Notes: a model not told the origin generated them from the letters alone. 64,000 bases of DNA from Cellulomonas sp. NS3 (GCF_024757985.1 NZ_CP103289.1:3844001-3908000); one strand, 5' to 3'. Shown: positions 39,294 through 48,462, counted from the first letter of the stretch. Numbers and translations: made by a program.

Positions 39294-40393
39294 TCTCCTT
39301 CGTGCGTTCGGGGGTGGAGCCTCAGCCTGCCACACGCGCGGGACGCGACGACGGGACCTGGTAGGGCCGCCGGGCCCTGCCCGTGCCACGCCGTCACGAG
39401 GGCGTCGACCGCGAGGACGTGCGCCCGGGTCAGGCTCCCGGGCGGGCAGCCGGCGTCCACCGCGGCCCGGCGCAGCGCGCGGCGGCGCACGGCCGGGAGG
39501 GCCCGCGCGAGGGTCGCGACGTCGAGCGCGACGCCGGGGGCCGGGCCGTCGGGCGCCGGGTCGCGCGGTGGACCGTCGGGCGCCGGGTCGGGAACCGGGC
39601 CGTCGGGCGTGTCGCGGGTCGCCGCGGCCAGCAGCTCGGCCGCGAGCGCGTCGAGCGCGTCCGCGTCCTCGCGCAGCAGCTCGGCGGTCCGGGCCAGCGC
39701 GACGGCGACCCCCGGACCGAGCGTGTCCTCGAGCACCGGCAGGACCGCGGCGCGCACGCGGGAGCGGACGGGCGCCGCGCGGTCGTCCGGCGCCGGGGTG
39801 TTGGTCGGGTCGTGCCACGGCGTGAGCCCGTGCGCCGCGCAGACCGCCTCGGTGTCCGTGCGGCGGAGCCCGAGGAACGGGCGCCGCAGCAGGTCCCGGC
39901 GTGGCGCCATGCCCGCGAGCGAGCGGGCGCCCGACCCGCGCGCGAGCCCGAGCAGGACGCCCTCGGCCTGGTCGTCGAGCGTGTGGCCCAGCAGCACGGC
40001 CGCCGCGCCCAGCCGCCGCGCGGTCGCGTCGAGCGCCGTGTACCGCGCGTCGCGGGCCGCCGCCTCGGGACCGCCCGGGCCGCCGACGTCGGCACGTACC
40101 ACCTCGACCGGGTCGAGGCCGAGCCGCCGGCACGCGGCGGCCGCCCCGGCCGCGACGTCGGCGCTGCCGGGCTGCAGGCCGTGGTCGACGACCACCGCGC
40201 CGGCGCGCACGGGACGCACCGGGCGCGGGGAGCGGGCGCTGCGCCCGGCGACGAAGGCCGTCGCCGCGGCGAGCGCGAGGGAGTCGGCGCCGCCCGAGCA
40301 CGCGACGAGCACGAGGGACCCGGCGGGCAGGTCGTCGAGCGCGTGCGTGACCGCGGTGCGGGCGGCCGCCACGGCGGGCGCGGGTCCGGTCAC
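39290..40393 (-). CDS. tilS: tRNA(Ile)-lysidine synthase
   Basis: Modifies the CAU anticodon of a tRNA-Ile with lysine so that it reads AUA. 367 residues: PP-loop [63 protein letters not shown] followed by [15 protein letters not shown] Pro/Asp repeat (DPAPDGP units, ~residues 270-295) is inserted before the short C-terminal domain. GTG at 40393 is 5 nt after the metalloprotease stop. Confidence 0.94.
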   Translation of the reverse strand: MTGPAPAVAAARTAVTHALDDLPAGSLVLVACSGGADSLALAAATAFVAGRSARSPRPVRPVRAGAVVVDHGLQPGSADVAAGAAAACRRLGLDPVEVVRADVGGPGGPEAAARDARYTALDATARRLGAAAVLLGHTLDDQAEGVLLGLARGSGARSLAGMAPRRDLLRRPFLGLRRTDTEAVCAAHGLTPWHDPTNTPAPDDRAAPVRSRVRAAVLPVLEDTLGPGVAVALARTAELLREDADALDALAAELLAAATRDTPDGPVPDPAPDGPPRDPAPDGPAPGVALDVATLARALPAVRRRALRRAAVDAGCPPGSLTRAHVLAVDALVTAWHGQGPAALPGPVVASRACGRLRLHPRTHEGE

Positions 40394-40398
40394 GCGGG

Positions 40399-41544
40399 TC
40401 AGCCGTGCACGCGACGCACCCAGGCGCCGGGCTCGGCGATCTCGCGCGCCGACGGCAGGTGCTCGGGTGCGGCCCACACCGCGTTGAGCCCCTCGGTCCC
40501 GACCGCGGTGCGGACCGCGCGCACGAACGCCGCGCCGTCCCGGTACTGCGCGAGCTTGGCGTCGAGGCCCAGGAGCCGGCGCACGACGCGCTCGGGCCCG
40601 CGGGACCGCGCGCCCGCGTCGCGGCGGGCCTCGAACCGGGCGCGGATGCGGCGCACCGACGGCACGACCGAGCGGCCGACGGCGTCCATCGCGACGTCCG
40701 CGTGCCCCTCGAGCAGCGCCATGACCGCGCCGACCTCGTCGACGAGCACCCGCTGGTCCGCGGGCAGCAGGTCGAGGATGCCGCGCCCGTCGTCCGGGCC
40801 GCCCAGCGCTCCGGCGACGCCCTGCACCAGGTCCAGCAGGGTCGGGCCGTCGTCGTCGCCCGCGCCGCGGTCCCGGCGTCCGTGGGCCCGCCCGGCGTCG
40901 CCCGAGAGGCCCGCGAGCAGCGCCCCCGAGCGCGCGCGGAGGTGGTCGGCGAGCCAGGGCGCCGCCGCGAACTGGAGCGCGTGCGTCTGCTCGTGCAGGC
41001 ACACCCAGAGCCGGAAGTCGGCGGGGTCGAGCCGCATCGCGCGCTCGGCCTGGAGCACGTTGGGCGCGACCAGCAGGAGGCGGCCGGCGGGTGCGTGCGC
41101 GTCGGCGGTGAAGGGGTCGAACTGCCCGAGCACCTTGCCGGACAGCAGCGCGAGCACCGCCCCCACCTGCGTCGCGGCGGCGAGACGCGCGGCGGGGGGC
41201 ACCGGCCGGGGCACGGGGACGTCGTGCGTCATGCTCGCCATGAGCCGGGTGTTGGCCCGGGCCCAGGCGGGGCGGTCGACGACGTGCACGGTCGCGGGCA
41301 CGCGTCCGTCGGCGGGCGTCAGGCCGGTGATCCGGGCGACGTGCTCCGGTGCGGCGGCCGCTGCGGAGCGCAGTCCCTCGACGAGCGCGGCGGCCTCGTC
41401 GCGCGTCGCGCGCGGGCCCGGCGTCGCGAGCCGTCCCGCGAGCCGCGCGGCGACGTCCCAGTCGACGAGCGGGCGCGCACCGGTCCCGGTCGCGCCGGGC
41501 TCGGCGTCGACGCGGTCCGGGTGTGCTGCTCGACGCGGTGCCAC
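40399..41544 (-). CDS. Zinc-dependent metalloprotease, DUF2342 family
   Basis: 381 residues: N-terminal [48 protein letters not shown], zinc motif HEQTHALQF (HExxH) with further acidic region [14 protein letters not shown]. Members were once described as F420-biosynthesis-associated hydrolases, but the role is not established. An Asp/Gly-rich insertion (~residues 222-240) is variable. GTG at 41544. Lies between dacB and tilS as in other actinobacteria (e.g. the Rv3626c position). Confidence 0.9.
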   Translation of the reverse strand: MAPRRAAHPDRVDAEPGATGTGARPLVDWDVAARLAGRLATPGPRATRDEAAALVEGLRSAAAAAPEHVARITGLTPADGRVPATVHVVDRPAWARANTRLMASMTHDVPVPRPVPPAARLAAATQVGAVLALLSGKVLGQFDPFTADAHAPAGRLLLVAPNVLQAERAMRLDPADFRLWVCLHEQTHALQFAAAPWLADHLRARSGALLAGLSGDAGRAHGRRDRGAGDDDGPTLLDLVQGVAGALGGPDDGRGILDLLPADQRVLVDEVGAVMALLEGHADVAMDAVGRSVVPSVRRIRARFEARRDAGARSRGPERVVRRLLGLDAKLAQYRDGAAFVRAVRTAVGTEGLNAVWAAPEHLPSAREIAEPGAWVRRVHG

Positions 41545-41586
41545 GCGCCCACCGTAGCCGCCACCGCCGCCGGCCCCGCCCCGCCG

Positions 41587-42999
41587 TCAGCGGCAGCCGC
41601 ACTCCGCGAGGCGCGCCACGAACCCGTCGATCGCCGCGCGCGGCGCCGGCTGCCCGCCGCCGGGAGTCTGGTCCGCGAGCACCGCGAACAGCAGCTGGCG
41701 GCCGTCCGCGTCGACCACGGTGCCGGCGAGCGACGTGACGCCCGGCAGGCTCCCGGTCTTCGCGCGCACGAGGCCCCGCGCCGAGGTGGTCGTGTACCGC
41801 TCGGCCAGGGTGCCGGTGAGCCCGGCCACCGGCATCCCGGTCGCGATCTCCCGGAGCTCGGGGCGCGCCGGGTCCGTCACGAGCCGCAGGAGGCCGAGGA
41901 GCAGGTCCGGGGTCAGCTGCGAGCCCGTGCCGAGGCCCGAGGCGTCGACGAGCTGCGCCCCGGCCGTGTCGACGCCGAGCTGCGCGACCTCCCGCAGGAC
42001 CGCCTGCGACGCCCCGTCGAAGCTGCCCGGCAGGCCGGAGTCGACCGCGACGAGCCGCGCGACGACCTCGGTGATCGTGTTGTCCGACGTGTCGAGGAAG
42101 TAGTGCACGACGTCGGAGAGGGGCGCCGACCGCACGAGGCCGAGCTGCTCGGCGCCCGCGGGGGCCGGCCCGACGGGGCCGACGCCGGTCACCGTGATCC
42201 CGTTCTCCGCCAGCCGCTGCGCGAGCACCTGGGCCGCGTTCGCCTCGGGGTCGGCGTGCCGGGGCGGGTACTCCCCCGGGCGGATCTTCGCGATGTCGAC
42301 CGCGAAGCTCGTCACAGGCGCGACGAACCCCTGGTTGACGTCGGCCGGCTTCCACGTCGGGCTCAGCGCCGGGCCGGAGAACAGGGACCCGTCGTAGCCG
42401 AGCCGCACGCTCGTCGTCCCCGTGGACGCCAGCACGCCCGCGACCTGCGTCGCGAGGTCGCCCAGGCCCGCGTGCCCGACGACCGCGTCGGCGTCGCCCT
42501 CGGCCGGCGCGAGCATCATGTCGCCGCCGCCGACGAGCACGATCTCGTCGCCCTCGCCGCGGACGACCCGCGTGTCGAGCGTCGACGCCGGGTCGAGCGC
42601 CGCGAGCGCGGCCACGCCGGTGACGAGCTTCGCGGTCGACGCCGGGACGCGCGGCTGGTCGGAGGCGTGCGAGGCGAGCACCTCGCCGGTGATCTGGTCC
42701 GCCACGACGACGCCCACCGCCGGGCCGATCCGTCCGTCCGTCACGAGGCCCTGCACGAGCGCGGCCACCTGCGCGGCGTCGGGGACGGGTGCCGCGGCGT
42801 CGAGCGGGCCGAGCGCCGGGGCGACGGCGGGCGGCTCGGCGACGCCCGGGACGGCGGGGAACGGCTCGGGGTCGGGCGGCACCGGTGCGAGCGTGACGAC
42901 GCCCGGGACGACGTCGTACGCGTCGGCCGTCCCGTACGCGCCACCGCCCAGGACGAGCACGAGCAGGCTCACCCCGACCACGCGCGCGCCTGTCGACAT
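41587..42999 (-). CDS. dacB: D-alanyl-D-alanine carboxypeptidase/endopeptidase (PBP4 type)
   Basis: Trims or cuts peptidoglycan cross-links outside the membrane. 470 residues: signal/anchor ([19 protein letters not shown]), Pro-rich stretch, then peptidase S13 fold with SxxK in [10 protein letters not shown], SxN in [10 protein letters not shown] and KTG in [12 protein letters not shown] at 42999 has GGGAGGG upstream. Divergent from ppa. Three copies of a 9-bp unit (cgtgtcgcg, 43017-43043) lie in its leader. Confidence 0.94.
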   Translation of the reverse strand: MSTGARVVGVSLLVLVLGGGAYGTADAYDVVPGVVTLAPVPPDPEPFPAVPGVAEPPAVAPALGPLDAAAPVPDAAQVAALVQGLVTDGRIGPAVGVVVADQITGEVLASHASDQPRVPASTAKLVTGVAALAALDPASTLDTRVVRGEGDEIVLVGGGDMMLAPAEGDADAVVGHAGLGDLATQVAGVLASTGTTSVRLGYDGSLFSGPALSPTWKPADVNQGFVAPVTSFAVDIAKIRPGEYPPRHADPEANAAQVLAQRLAENGITVTGVGPVGPAPAGAEQLGLVRSAPLSDVVHYFLDTSDNTITEVVARLVAVDSGLPGSFDGASQAVLREVAQLGVDTAGAQLVDASGLGTGSQLTPDLLLGLLRLVTDPARPELREIATGMPVAGLTGTLAERYTTTSARGLVRAKTGSLPGVTSLAGTVVDADGRQLLFAVLADQTPGGGQPAPRAAIDGFVARLAECGCR

Positions 43000-43016
43000 G
43001 CGCCCTCCCGTCCGTG

Positions 43017-43043
43017 CGTGTCGCGCGTGTCGCGCGTGTCGTT
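43017..43043. repeat. 9-bp tandem repeat upstream of dacB
   Basis: cgtgtcgcg x2 plus a third, partly changed copy (cgtgtcgtt). It lies 18 nt upstream of the dacB ATG, next to its ribosome site. Confidence 0.6.
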
Positions 43044-43108
43044 GGTCTCAGTCGGCTGCTCGACCGGGCACGCTCGGCGGCGCGCGCGGGAGCAAGTCGT
43101 CCCGGTGC

Positions 43109-43123
43109 GTCACACTAGGTCAC
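43109..43123. promoter_or_regulatory. GTCAC direct repeat near the dacB promoter
   Basis: GTCAC at 43109 and 43119 (10-bp period). The minus strand shows TAGTGT (43112-43117) as a possible dacB -10. A weak resemblance to the GTCAC repeats upstream of the NlpC/P60 gene. Confidence 0.3.
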
Positions 43124-43229
43124 GTACCAGGGGGGCGTCCCACGTCGGCACGCCGCCACAGGCATGTTGGAGACACGTGTGGACAGGTCGCGCCCACCGG
43201 CGCTCCCGCCGCACGGGCGGAGGAGAGCT

Positions 43230-43727
43230 GTGGAGTTCGACGTCACGATCGAGATCCCCAAGGGGCAGCGCAACAAGTACGAGGTCGACCACGCGACGGG
43301 GCGCATCCGCCTCGACCGCATGCTCTTCACCTCGACTCGCTACCCCGACGACTACGGCTTCATCGAGGGCACCCTCGGTGAGGACGGCGACCCGCTCGAC
43401 GCCCTCGTGCTCCTCGAGGAGCCGACGTTCCCGGGCTGCCTGATCCGGTGCCGTGCGCTCGGCATGTTCCGGATGCGCGACGAGGCGGGCGGTGACGACA
43501 AGGTGCTGTGCGTCCCGACGGGCGACCAGCGCGCCGCGTGGCGGCAGGACATCGACGACGTCTCCGACTTCCACCGTCTCGAGATCCAGCACTTCTTCGA
43601 GGTCTACAAGGACCTCGAGCCCGGCAAGTCGGTCGAGGGCGCGCACTGGACCGGCCGCCAGGAGGCCGAGGACGAGATCGAGCGCTCGCGCCAGCGGGCC
43701 ATCGACGCGGGGTACGACCACCACTGA
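43230..43727 (+). CDS. ppa: Inorganic pyrophosphatase (family I)
   Basis: Hydrolyses pyrophosphate. 165 residues: [19 protein letters not shown], metal site [47 protein letters not shown] (catalytic acidic and Lys residues, quoted here only as landmarks DIDDVSDFH and VYKDLEPGK). GTG at 43230 with GGAGGAGAG upstream is preferred over an in-frame start at 43164. Divergent from dacB, as in mycobacteria. Confidence 0.96.
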   Translation: MEFDVTIEIPKGQRNKYEVDHATGRIRLDRMLFTSTRYPDDYGFIEGTLGEDGDPLDALVLLEEPTFPGCLIRCRALGMFRMRDEAGGDDKVLCVPTGDQRAAWRQDIDDVSDFHRLEIQHFFEVYKDLEPGKSVEGAHWTGRQEAEDEIERSRQRAIDAGYDHH

Positions 43728-43730
43728 GCC

Positions 43731-43764
43731 GGACGCGGGCCGCCCCCTGGGGGGCGGCCCGTCC
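43731..43764. terminator. Bidirectional terminator ppa/NlpC
   Basis: A perfect 10-bp core stem (gggccgcccc 43737-43746, ggggcggccc 43751-43760), loop ctgg, extended by a gapped gga/tcc pairing, lies between convergent genes. Confidence 0.82.
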
Positions 43765-43813
43765 TGCTCGTGGGGTCGCCGGTCCCCCTCGTGCTGCGCG
43801 GCAGGGCCTCGCG

Positions 43814-45250
43814 TCAGGGACGCCCGGCGTACGGCATCGTGCCCGACCAGCGCATCGACGCCAGGCGCACCGGCACACCCTCGCGTGCGGCCTCCATGAT
43901 CTGCCCGCCGCCGACGTACATCGCGACGTGGTGGATCTTGTCGGGGTTGTTCGGGTCGGTCGACCAGAACACGAGGTCGCCCGGGCGCAGCGAGTCGTAG
44001 CTGATCTTGAGCACCTGCTTGTACTGGTCGCGCGACGTGCGGTTGAGGTTGACTCCCGCGCTGCGCCACGCACCCCCGGTGAGCCCCGAGCAGTCGTAGC
44101 CGCTCGGGCCCGTGCCGCCCCACAGGTACGGGATGCCGGTCTGCGCGCGCGCCCACGCCGAGGCGGCGTCGCCCTGGGCCGCGCTGCCACGCGAGCGGCC
44201 GGTGCCGAGGCCGTACGGGTTGCTCGGCGCCGGGGCCGGCGCGGGGACGACCGGGGCGGGCGCGGGGGCGGGCGCCGCCGGAGCCGGGGCCGCGGGTGCC
44301 GGGGCCGCGGGGGCGGGTGCGGCCGGGGCGGGAGCCGCGGGGGCCGGTGCCGCCGGAGCCGGAGCCGCCGGGGCCTGCGCCGCCGGCGCCTGGGAGGCGG
44401 GGGCCTGCGCCGCCGGGGCCGTCGCGACGGACGCGGCGGGAGGCGCGGTGCGGCGCGCCTGGGCGGCGGCGTTCTCGCGGGCCTGTCGCTCGACGTCGAG
44501 GGCGTCCTGGCGCGCGCGCTCGACCTCCGCGCTCGTGCTGCGCGCGGCGGCGAGCTGGGCGATGAGGCCCTCGCGCTCGACCGTGGCGGCCGCGACGGCC
44601 TCGTCCGCCTCCTCCTGGACCTGCTTGGCCTCGGCGAGAGCGTCCTGCGCGGCTGCGGCCGCTTCCTTGCGGGCGGCGACGGCCTCGTCGGCGCGCTTCT
44701 TGAGCGTCGTCGCGACGAGCTGCGCGGCGCGGAACTCCTGGACGGCCGCGTCGGCCTTGGTTCTGACCCGGGCGAGCGCGGTGCTGCGCTCGACGACCTG
44801 GTCGAACCCGTCGGCCGAGAGGAACGCCTGGACCGAGTCCATCGAGCCGCCCGAGCGGGCGCTCTGCCGGGCGATGGCGACGAGCGTGCGGCGGGCGGCC
44901 TCGGCCTGCTCCTGGGCGACGCGGTGGCTCTCGGCGGCGGTGGTCGCGGCGGCGGCCGCGGTCTCGCTGTCGACCTGCGCCTGCGTGTACGCCTCGGCGG
45001 CCTGCTGCACGCGCACGAGGGCGGCCTCGCGCTCGGCGCTCTGCTGCGCGAGGCGCACCTCGATCGCGGCGACGGACGACTCGGCCCCGCCGACCGCCCG
45101 GCGAGCGTCGCGCACGTCCTGGTCGCTCGGCGCGGCGGGGACGGCGGTCGCCGCCACCGGAGTCAGCACGAGCAGCGCGGCGGCGAGCGAGGCCGCCGCG
45201 GCACGCCGGAGGCGGGGTGCCGTGCGGCTGCGCGGGTGGGGGTGCGTCAC
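43814..45250 (-). CDS. Secreted NlpC/P60 peptidoglycan endopeptidase (RipA-like)
   Basis: Cuts the peptide stems of peptidoglycan, probably in daughter-cell separation. 478 residues: signal peptide (LAAALLVLTPVAATAVPA), a long coiled-coil of Ala/Glu/Gln-rich helices (residues ~45-265), an ~75-residue (AP)AAP repeat region, and a C-terminal NlpC/P60 domain with catalytic Cys in SGYDCSGLTG, His in KIHHVAMYVGGG. GTG at 45250 has AAGGA 7 nt upstream. Its promoter is preceded by three GTCACAC repeats, which suggests control by MtrA, known to regulate cell-wall hydrolases. Confidence 0.93.
   Translation of the reverse strand: MTHPHPRSRTAPRLRRAAAASLAAALLVLTPVAATAVPAAPSDQDVRDARRAVGGAESSVAAIEVRLAQQSAEREAALVRVQQAAEAYTQAQVDSETAAAAATTAAESHRVAQEQAEAARRTLVAIARQSARSGGSMDSVQAFLSADGFDQVVERSTALARVRTKADAAVQEFRAAQLVATTLKKRADEAVAARKEAAAAAQDALAEAKQVQEEADEAVAAATVEREGLIAQLAAARSTSAEVERARQDALDVERQARENAAAQARRTAPPAASVATAPAAQAPASQAPAAQAPAAPAPAAPAPAAPAPAAPAPAAPAPAAPAPAAPAPAPAPVVPAPAPAPSNPYGLGTGRSRGSAAQGDAASAWARAQTGIPYLWGGTGPSGYDCSGLTGGAWRSAGVNLNRTSRDQYKQVLKISYDSLRPGDLVFWSTDPNNPDKIHHVAMYVGGGQIMEAAREGVPVRLASMRWSGTMPYAGRP
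44230..44420 (-). repeat. Pro/Ala minisatellite within the NlpC/P60 gene
   Basis: Imperfect ~15-bp units (gccggggcc/gccgcgggg type) encode repeats of AAPAP and AQAPA separating the coiled-coil and catalytic domains. Confidence 0.7.
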
Positions 45251-45307
45251 GTGATGTCCTTCGTCGTCCGAGGGCGCGACCTCGAGCCGTCGGGGGCGCC
45301 GTTCGGC

Positions 45308-45336
45308 ACGCTACCGGCGTGATTCTCAGAAGTGAA
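45308..45336 (-). promoter_or_regulatory. Predicted promoter of the NlpC/P60 gene
   Basis: On the minus strand TTCACT (45331-45336), 17-bp spacer, TAGCGT (45308-45313). The -10 hexamer is the same as at pstS. Confidence 0.55.
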
Positions 45337-45341
45337 CACCA

Positions 45342-45368
45342 GTCACACCCGTCACACGAGTCACACCC
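45342..45368. promoter_or_regulatory. Triple GTCACAC direct repeat (MtrA-like site)
   Basis: GTCACACCC, GTCACACGA, GTCACACCC at 45342, 45351 and 45360: exact 9-bp period, ending 5 bp upstream of the predicted -35. Tandem GTCACA 9-mers are the described binding element of mycobacterial MtrA. Confidence 0.65.
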
Positions 45369-45458
45369 GTGTCGTTCGGGAGGGATGCGGACGAACCGAC
45401 CGGGTGAAGCTGCCCGAACGGGCGACGGCGACGCCCGGCACCGGCAGCGGGGTGAAGT

Positions 45459-45497
45459 CGTCCCGTATCGCGAGACCGCCGTTTCACATACGGGACG
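45459..45497. promoter_or_regulatory. Long dyad upstream of metY
   Basis: CGTCCCGTAT (45459-45468) and its exact complement ATACGGGACG (45488-45497), 19 nt apart. The right arm overlaps the end of the putative -35 and the spacer. Confidence 0.55.
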
Positions 45498-45510
45498 GCG
45501 CTCGTACTGT
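45483..45510 (+). promoter_or_regulatory. Possible metY promoter
   Basis: TTCACA (45483-45488), 16-bp spacer, TACTGT (45505-45510), in the least GC-rich part of the gap. The leader to metY would be ~230 nt. Confidence 0.4.
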
Positions 45511-45745
45511 TCGTGACATGTCCCGCCGAATGTGTCGCTGACCAGCGCACGCTCGGCTGTGCCCGGTGACCGGTCACCTGAGCCCCTCCCCGTCCCCGCC
45601 TGACCGTGCGGCCGACGAGGACCCGGGCTCCCGGTCCTGATCGGGCCGCTCCCGGCACCGCGGCAGCGTGCGCCCCTCCCCCGCCCCCGCGCACCCCCGC
45701 CCGCCGCGTCCTCCGGACGCCGGGCCCGCCCCCGAGGAGAGCCCC

Positions 45746-47062
45746 ATGAACAACGCCTGGTCCTTCGAGACCCGCCAGGTCCACGCCGGTCAGACCCCGG
45801 ACGCCGCGACCGGCGCCCGCGCGCTGCCGATCTACCAGACGACGTCCTTCGTCTTCCCGGACGCGGGCGTCGCCGCCGACCGCTTCGCCCTGAAGGACCT
45901 CGGCCCGATCTACACGCGCATCGGCAACCCGACGCAGCAGGCCGTCGAGGACCGGATCGCCTCGCTCGAGGGCGGCGTCGGCGCGCTGCTGCTCGCCTCG
46001 GGCCAGGCCGCCGAGACGCTCGCGATCCTCAACGTCGCCGAGGCCGGCGACCACGTCGTCGCGAGCCCGAGCCTCTACGGCGGCACGTACAACCTGCTGC
46101 ACCACACCCTGCCGCGGTACGGCATCGAGACGACGTTCGTCTCCGACCCGCACGACGCGCAGGCGTGGCGCGACGCGGTGCGCCCGAACACCAAGCTGTT
46201 CTTCGCGGAGTCCATCCCCAACCCGCGCGCCGACGTCCTCGACATCGAGCTCGTCGCCGGCATCGCGCACGAGAGCGGCGTGCCGCTGGTCGTCGACAAC
46301 ACCGTCGCGACGCCGTACCTGATCCGCCCGTTCGAGCACGGCGCCGACGTCGTCGTCCACTCGGCGACCAAGTACCTCGGCGGCCACGGCACCGCGATCG
46401 GCGGCGTGATCGTCGACGCGGGCACGTTCGACTACGCGCAGCACCCCGAGCGGTTCCCGAACTACAACCAGCCGGACCCGAGCTACCACGGGCTCGTCTA
46501 CGCGCGGGACCTCGGCGTCGGCAGCGCGTTCGGGGCGAACCTCTCCTTCATCCTGAAGGCCCGCGTGCAGCTCCTGCGCGACCTCGGCGCCGCGATCTCG
46601 CCGTTCAACGCGTTCCTGATCGCCCAGGGCATCGAGACGCTGTCGCTGCGCGTCGAGCGCCACGTCGAGAACGCGCAGAAGGTCGCCGAGTGGCTCGAGG
46701 CGCGCGAGGACGTGCTCGGCGTGCACTACGCCGGGCTGGCCTCGAGCCCGTGGAACGCGAACGCCCGCAGGTACGCCCCGCGCGGCGCGGGCGCGGTGCT
46801 GGCCTTCGAGCTCGACGGCGGCGCGGCGGCCGGCCAGGCGTTCGTGTCCGCCCTCGAGCTGCACTCGAACGTCGCGAACATCGGCGACGTCCGCTCGCTC
46901 GTCATCCACCCGGCCTCGACGACGCACAGCCAGCTCACGCCCGAGGAGCAGGCGCTCTCCGGCGTGACGCCCGGGCTCGTGCGGCTCGCGGTCGGGATCG
47001 AGCACATCGACGACATCCTCGCCGACCTCGAGGCGGGCTTCCGCGCCGCGAAGGGCGCCTGA
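45746..47062 (+). CDS. metY: O-acetylhomoserine sulfhydrylase
   Basis: Forms homocysteine from O-acetylhomoserine and sulfide (PLP enzyme). 438 residues: TTSFVFPDAGVAADRFAL, YTRIGNPTQQAVEDRIASLE, ASGQAAETLAI, VVDNTVATPYLIRPFEHGAD, PLP Lys in HSATKYLGGHGTAIGG, and HPASTTHSQL near the C-terminus. ATG at 45746 with GAGGAGA upstream. Pairs with metX downstream; a hairpin separates the two, so they may be separate transcripts. Confidence 0.96.
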   Translation: MNNAWSFETRQVHAGQTPDAATGARALPIYQTTSFVFPDAGVAADRFALKDLGPIYTRIGNPTQQAVEDRIASLEGGVGALLLASGQAAETLAILNVAEAGDHVVASPSLYGGTYNLLHHTLPRYGIETTFVSDPHDAQAWRDAVRPNTKLFFAESIPNPRADVLDIELVAGIAHESGVPLVVDNTVATPYLIRPFEHGADVVVHSATKYLGGHGTAIGGVIVDAGTFDYAQHPERFPNYNQPDPSYHGLVYARDLGVGSAFGANLSFILKARVQLLRDLGAAISPFNAFLIAQGIETLSLRVERHVENAQKVAEWLEAREDVLGVHYAGLASSPWNANARRYAPRGAGAVLAFELDGGAAAGQAFVSALELHSNVANIGDVRSLVIHPASTTHSQLTPEEQALSGVTPGLVRLAVGIEHIDDILADLEAGFRAAKGA

Positions 47063-47067
47063 CCGCA

Positions 47068-47105
47068 CGGCCCCGGGCGCGCCACGCACGTCGCGCCCGG
47101 GGCCG
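47068..47105 (+). terminator. Terminator after metY
   Basis: A perfect 14-bp stem (cggccccgggcgcg 47068-47081, cgcgcccggggccg 47092-47105) and a 10-nt loop. Confidence 0.78.
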
Positions 47106-47169
47106 CACCGCGCTCGCACCGGGTGCACGCCCCGCGGTCGACCCACGCGCGCCGCGCGGGACGCCCCCG

Positions 47170-47175
47170 TAGATT
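47170..47175 (+). promoter_or_regulatory. Possible -10 of a leaderless metX transcript
   Basis: TAGATT ends 8 nt before the metX ATG, placing transcription start at or next to the start codon. No clear ribosome site is present, and the -35 region is not recognisable. Confidence 0.45.
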
Positions 47176-47183
47176 GGACAGCC

Positions 47184-48434
47184 ATGCCCACCGACCGGCC
47201 GACCGACCGGCCCACGACCGCCAGCGACCGGGACCTCCCGGTCGCCGCCGCGGAGCCCTCCCCGCGCCGGGCGGCCCCCGCAGGCCCCCGCCGGGTCGCC
47301 GCACCGCCCGCTCCCGTGCCGGCGAGCGCCGCGTGGCGCGAGGGCGACCCCGTGGGCCGGCGGCAGTTCGCCGACCTCGGGCCGCTGCGCCTCGAGGCGG
47401 GCGGGCGGCTCGGTGCCGTCCGGCTCGCGTACGAGACGTGGGGCTCGCTGAACGCGGCCGGCGACAACGCCGTGCTCGTGCTGCACGCGCTGACCGGCGA
47501 CTCCCACGTGACCGGCGACGCCGGCCCCGGTCACCCGACGCCGGGCTGGTGGCGCTCGCTCGTCGGGCCCGGCGCACCGATCGACACCGACCGGTGGTTC
47601 GTCGTGGCGCCCAACGCGCTCGGCGGCTGCCAGGGCTCGACCGGCCCGGCGTCGACCGCGCCCGACGGCCGGCCCTGGGGCGGGCGGTTCCCCCACATCA
47701 CGGTGCGCGACCAGGTCGCCGCCGAGACGCGGCTGACCGACGCGCTCGGAATCGACTCGTGGGCGCTCGTCGTGGGGGCGTCGATGGGCGGCCAGCGCGT
47801 GCTCGAGTGGGGCGTGAGCGCGCGCGACCGGGTCCGGTCCCTCGCGGCGATCGCCACGGCGGCGCAGACGTCGGGCGACCAGATCGCGAGCTTCCACACG
47901 CAGCTCGCCGCGATCCACGCCGACCCTCGGTTCCGCGGCGGGGACTACTACGACGCGCCCGACGGCGAGGGCCCGCACGTGGGCCTCGGCATCGCGCGGC
48001 AGATCGCGCACCAGACCTACCGCAGCGCCCGCGAGCTCGACGTGCGGTTCGGGCGGATCCCGCAGGGCGGGGAGGACCCGCTCGAGGGCGGGCGCTTCGC
48101 GGTGCAGTCCTACCTCGACCACCACGGCGACAAGCTCGCGCGGCGGTTCGACGCGAACACCTACGTCGCGCTGACCCGGACGATGATCACGCACGACCTG
48201 GGCCGGGACCGTGGCGGGGTCGAGGCGGCGCTCGCGAGCATCACGGCGCGCTCGCTCGTCGTCGCGGTCGACTCCGACCGGCTGTTCCTGCCCGCGCAGT
48301 CCGAGCGCATCGCGGCGGGGATCCCCGGCTCGGGCCCGGTGCGGACCATCCGCTCGGAGTTCGGGCACGACGGGTTCCTCATCGAGGCCGAGCAGGTCGG
48401 CGGGATCGTGAGCGAGTTCCTCGCGGAGGGCTGA
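47184..48434 (+). CDS. metX: Homoserine O-acetyltransferase
   Basis: Activates homoserine with acetyl-CoA, supplying metY. 416 residues: a ~50-residue Pro/Arg N-terminal extension, then an alpha/beta hydrolase fold with VLHALTGDSHVTGD, ALGGCQGSTGP, nucleophile Ser in VVGASMGGQRVLEW, Asp in VAVDSDRLFLP and His in SEFGHDGFLIE. ATG at 47184 has no ribosome site but a -10 element 9 nt upstream, which fits leaderless translation. Acetyl versus succinyl specificity is assigned from the MetX signatures and the metY partner. Confidence 0.94.
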   Translation: MPTDRPTDRPTTASDRDLPVAAAEPSPRRAAPAGPRRVAAPPAPVPASAAWREGDPVGRRQFADLGPLRLEAGGRLGAVRLAYETWGSLNAAGDNAVLVLHALTGDSHVTGDAGPGHPTPGWWRSLVGPGAPIDTDRWFVVAPNALGGCQGSTGPASTAPDGRPWGGRFPHITVRDQVAAETRLTDALGIDSWALVVGASMGGQRVLEWGVSARDRVRSLAAIATAAQTSGDQIASFHTQLAAIHADPRFRGGDYYDAPDGEGPHVGLGIARQIAHQTYRSARELDVRFGRIPQGGEDPLEGGRFAVQSYLDHHGDKLARRFDANTYVALTRTMITHDLGRDRGGVEAALASITARSLVVAVDSDRLFLPAQSERIAAGIPGSGPVRTIRSEFGHDGFLIEAEQVGGIVSEFLAEG

Positions 48435-48462
48435 TCCCCGTCGCGCCGGCGACGACGTTCGG

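Larger units (their letters stand above)
45251..45745. other. 495-nt divergent regulatory region between NlpC/P60 and metY
   Basis: No convincing gene: a 69-codon plus-strand frame at 45332-45541 is Arg/Thr-rich with no ribosome site. The left part holds the NlpC/P60 promoter and GTCACAC repeats, the middle a 10-bp dyad and a putative metY promoter, and the right part a long GC-rich metY leader (~235 nt). I looked for SAM and c-di-AMP riboswitch cores and saw neither. Confidence 0.7.

Noticed and set aside
36630-40487. 1285-codon plus-strand frame opposite ftsH, hpt and tilS
   Set aside because: Arg/Asp-rich composition typical of the stop-poor antisense frame in very GC-rich DNA, no domains and no ribosome site; ftsH, hpt and tilS are certain on the other strand.
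44230-44420. Repeat cluster as CRISPR array
   Set aside because: Short imperfect units coding in frame for Ala/Pro, without unique spacers.
45332-45541. 69-codon frame upstream of metY
   Set aside because: It overlaps the GTCACAC boxes and promoter, has no ribosome site and has no recognisable domain.
45251-45745. SAM or c-di-AMP riboswitch in the NlpC/metY gap
   Set aside because: I looked for the conserved cores; only a loose CAGCTTCACCC resemblance is present, without the paired segments, so not supported.
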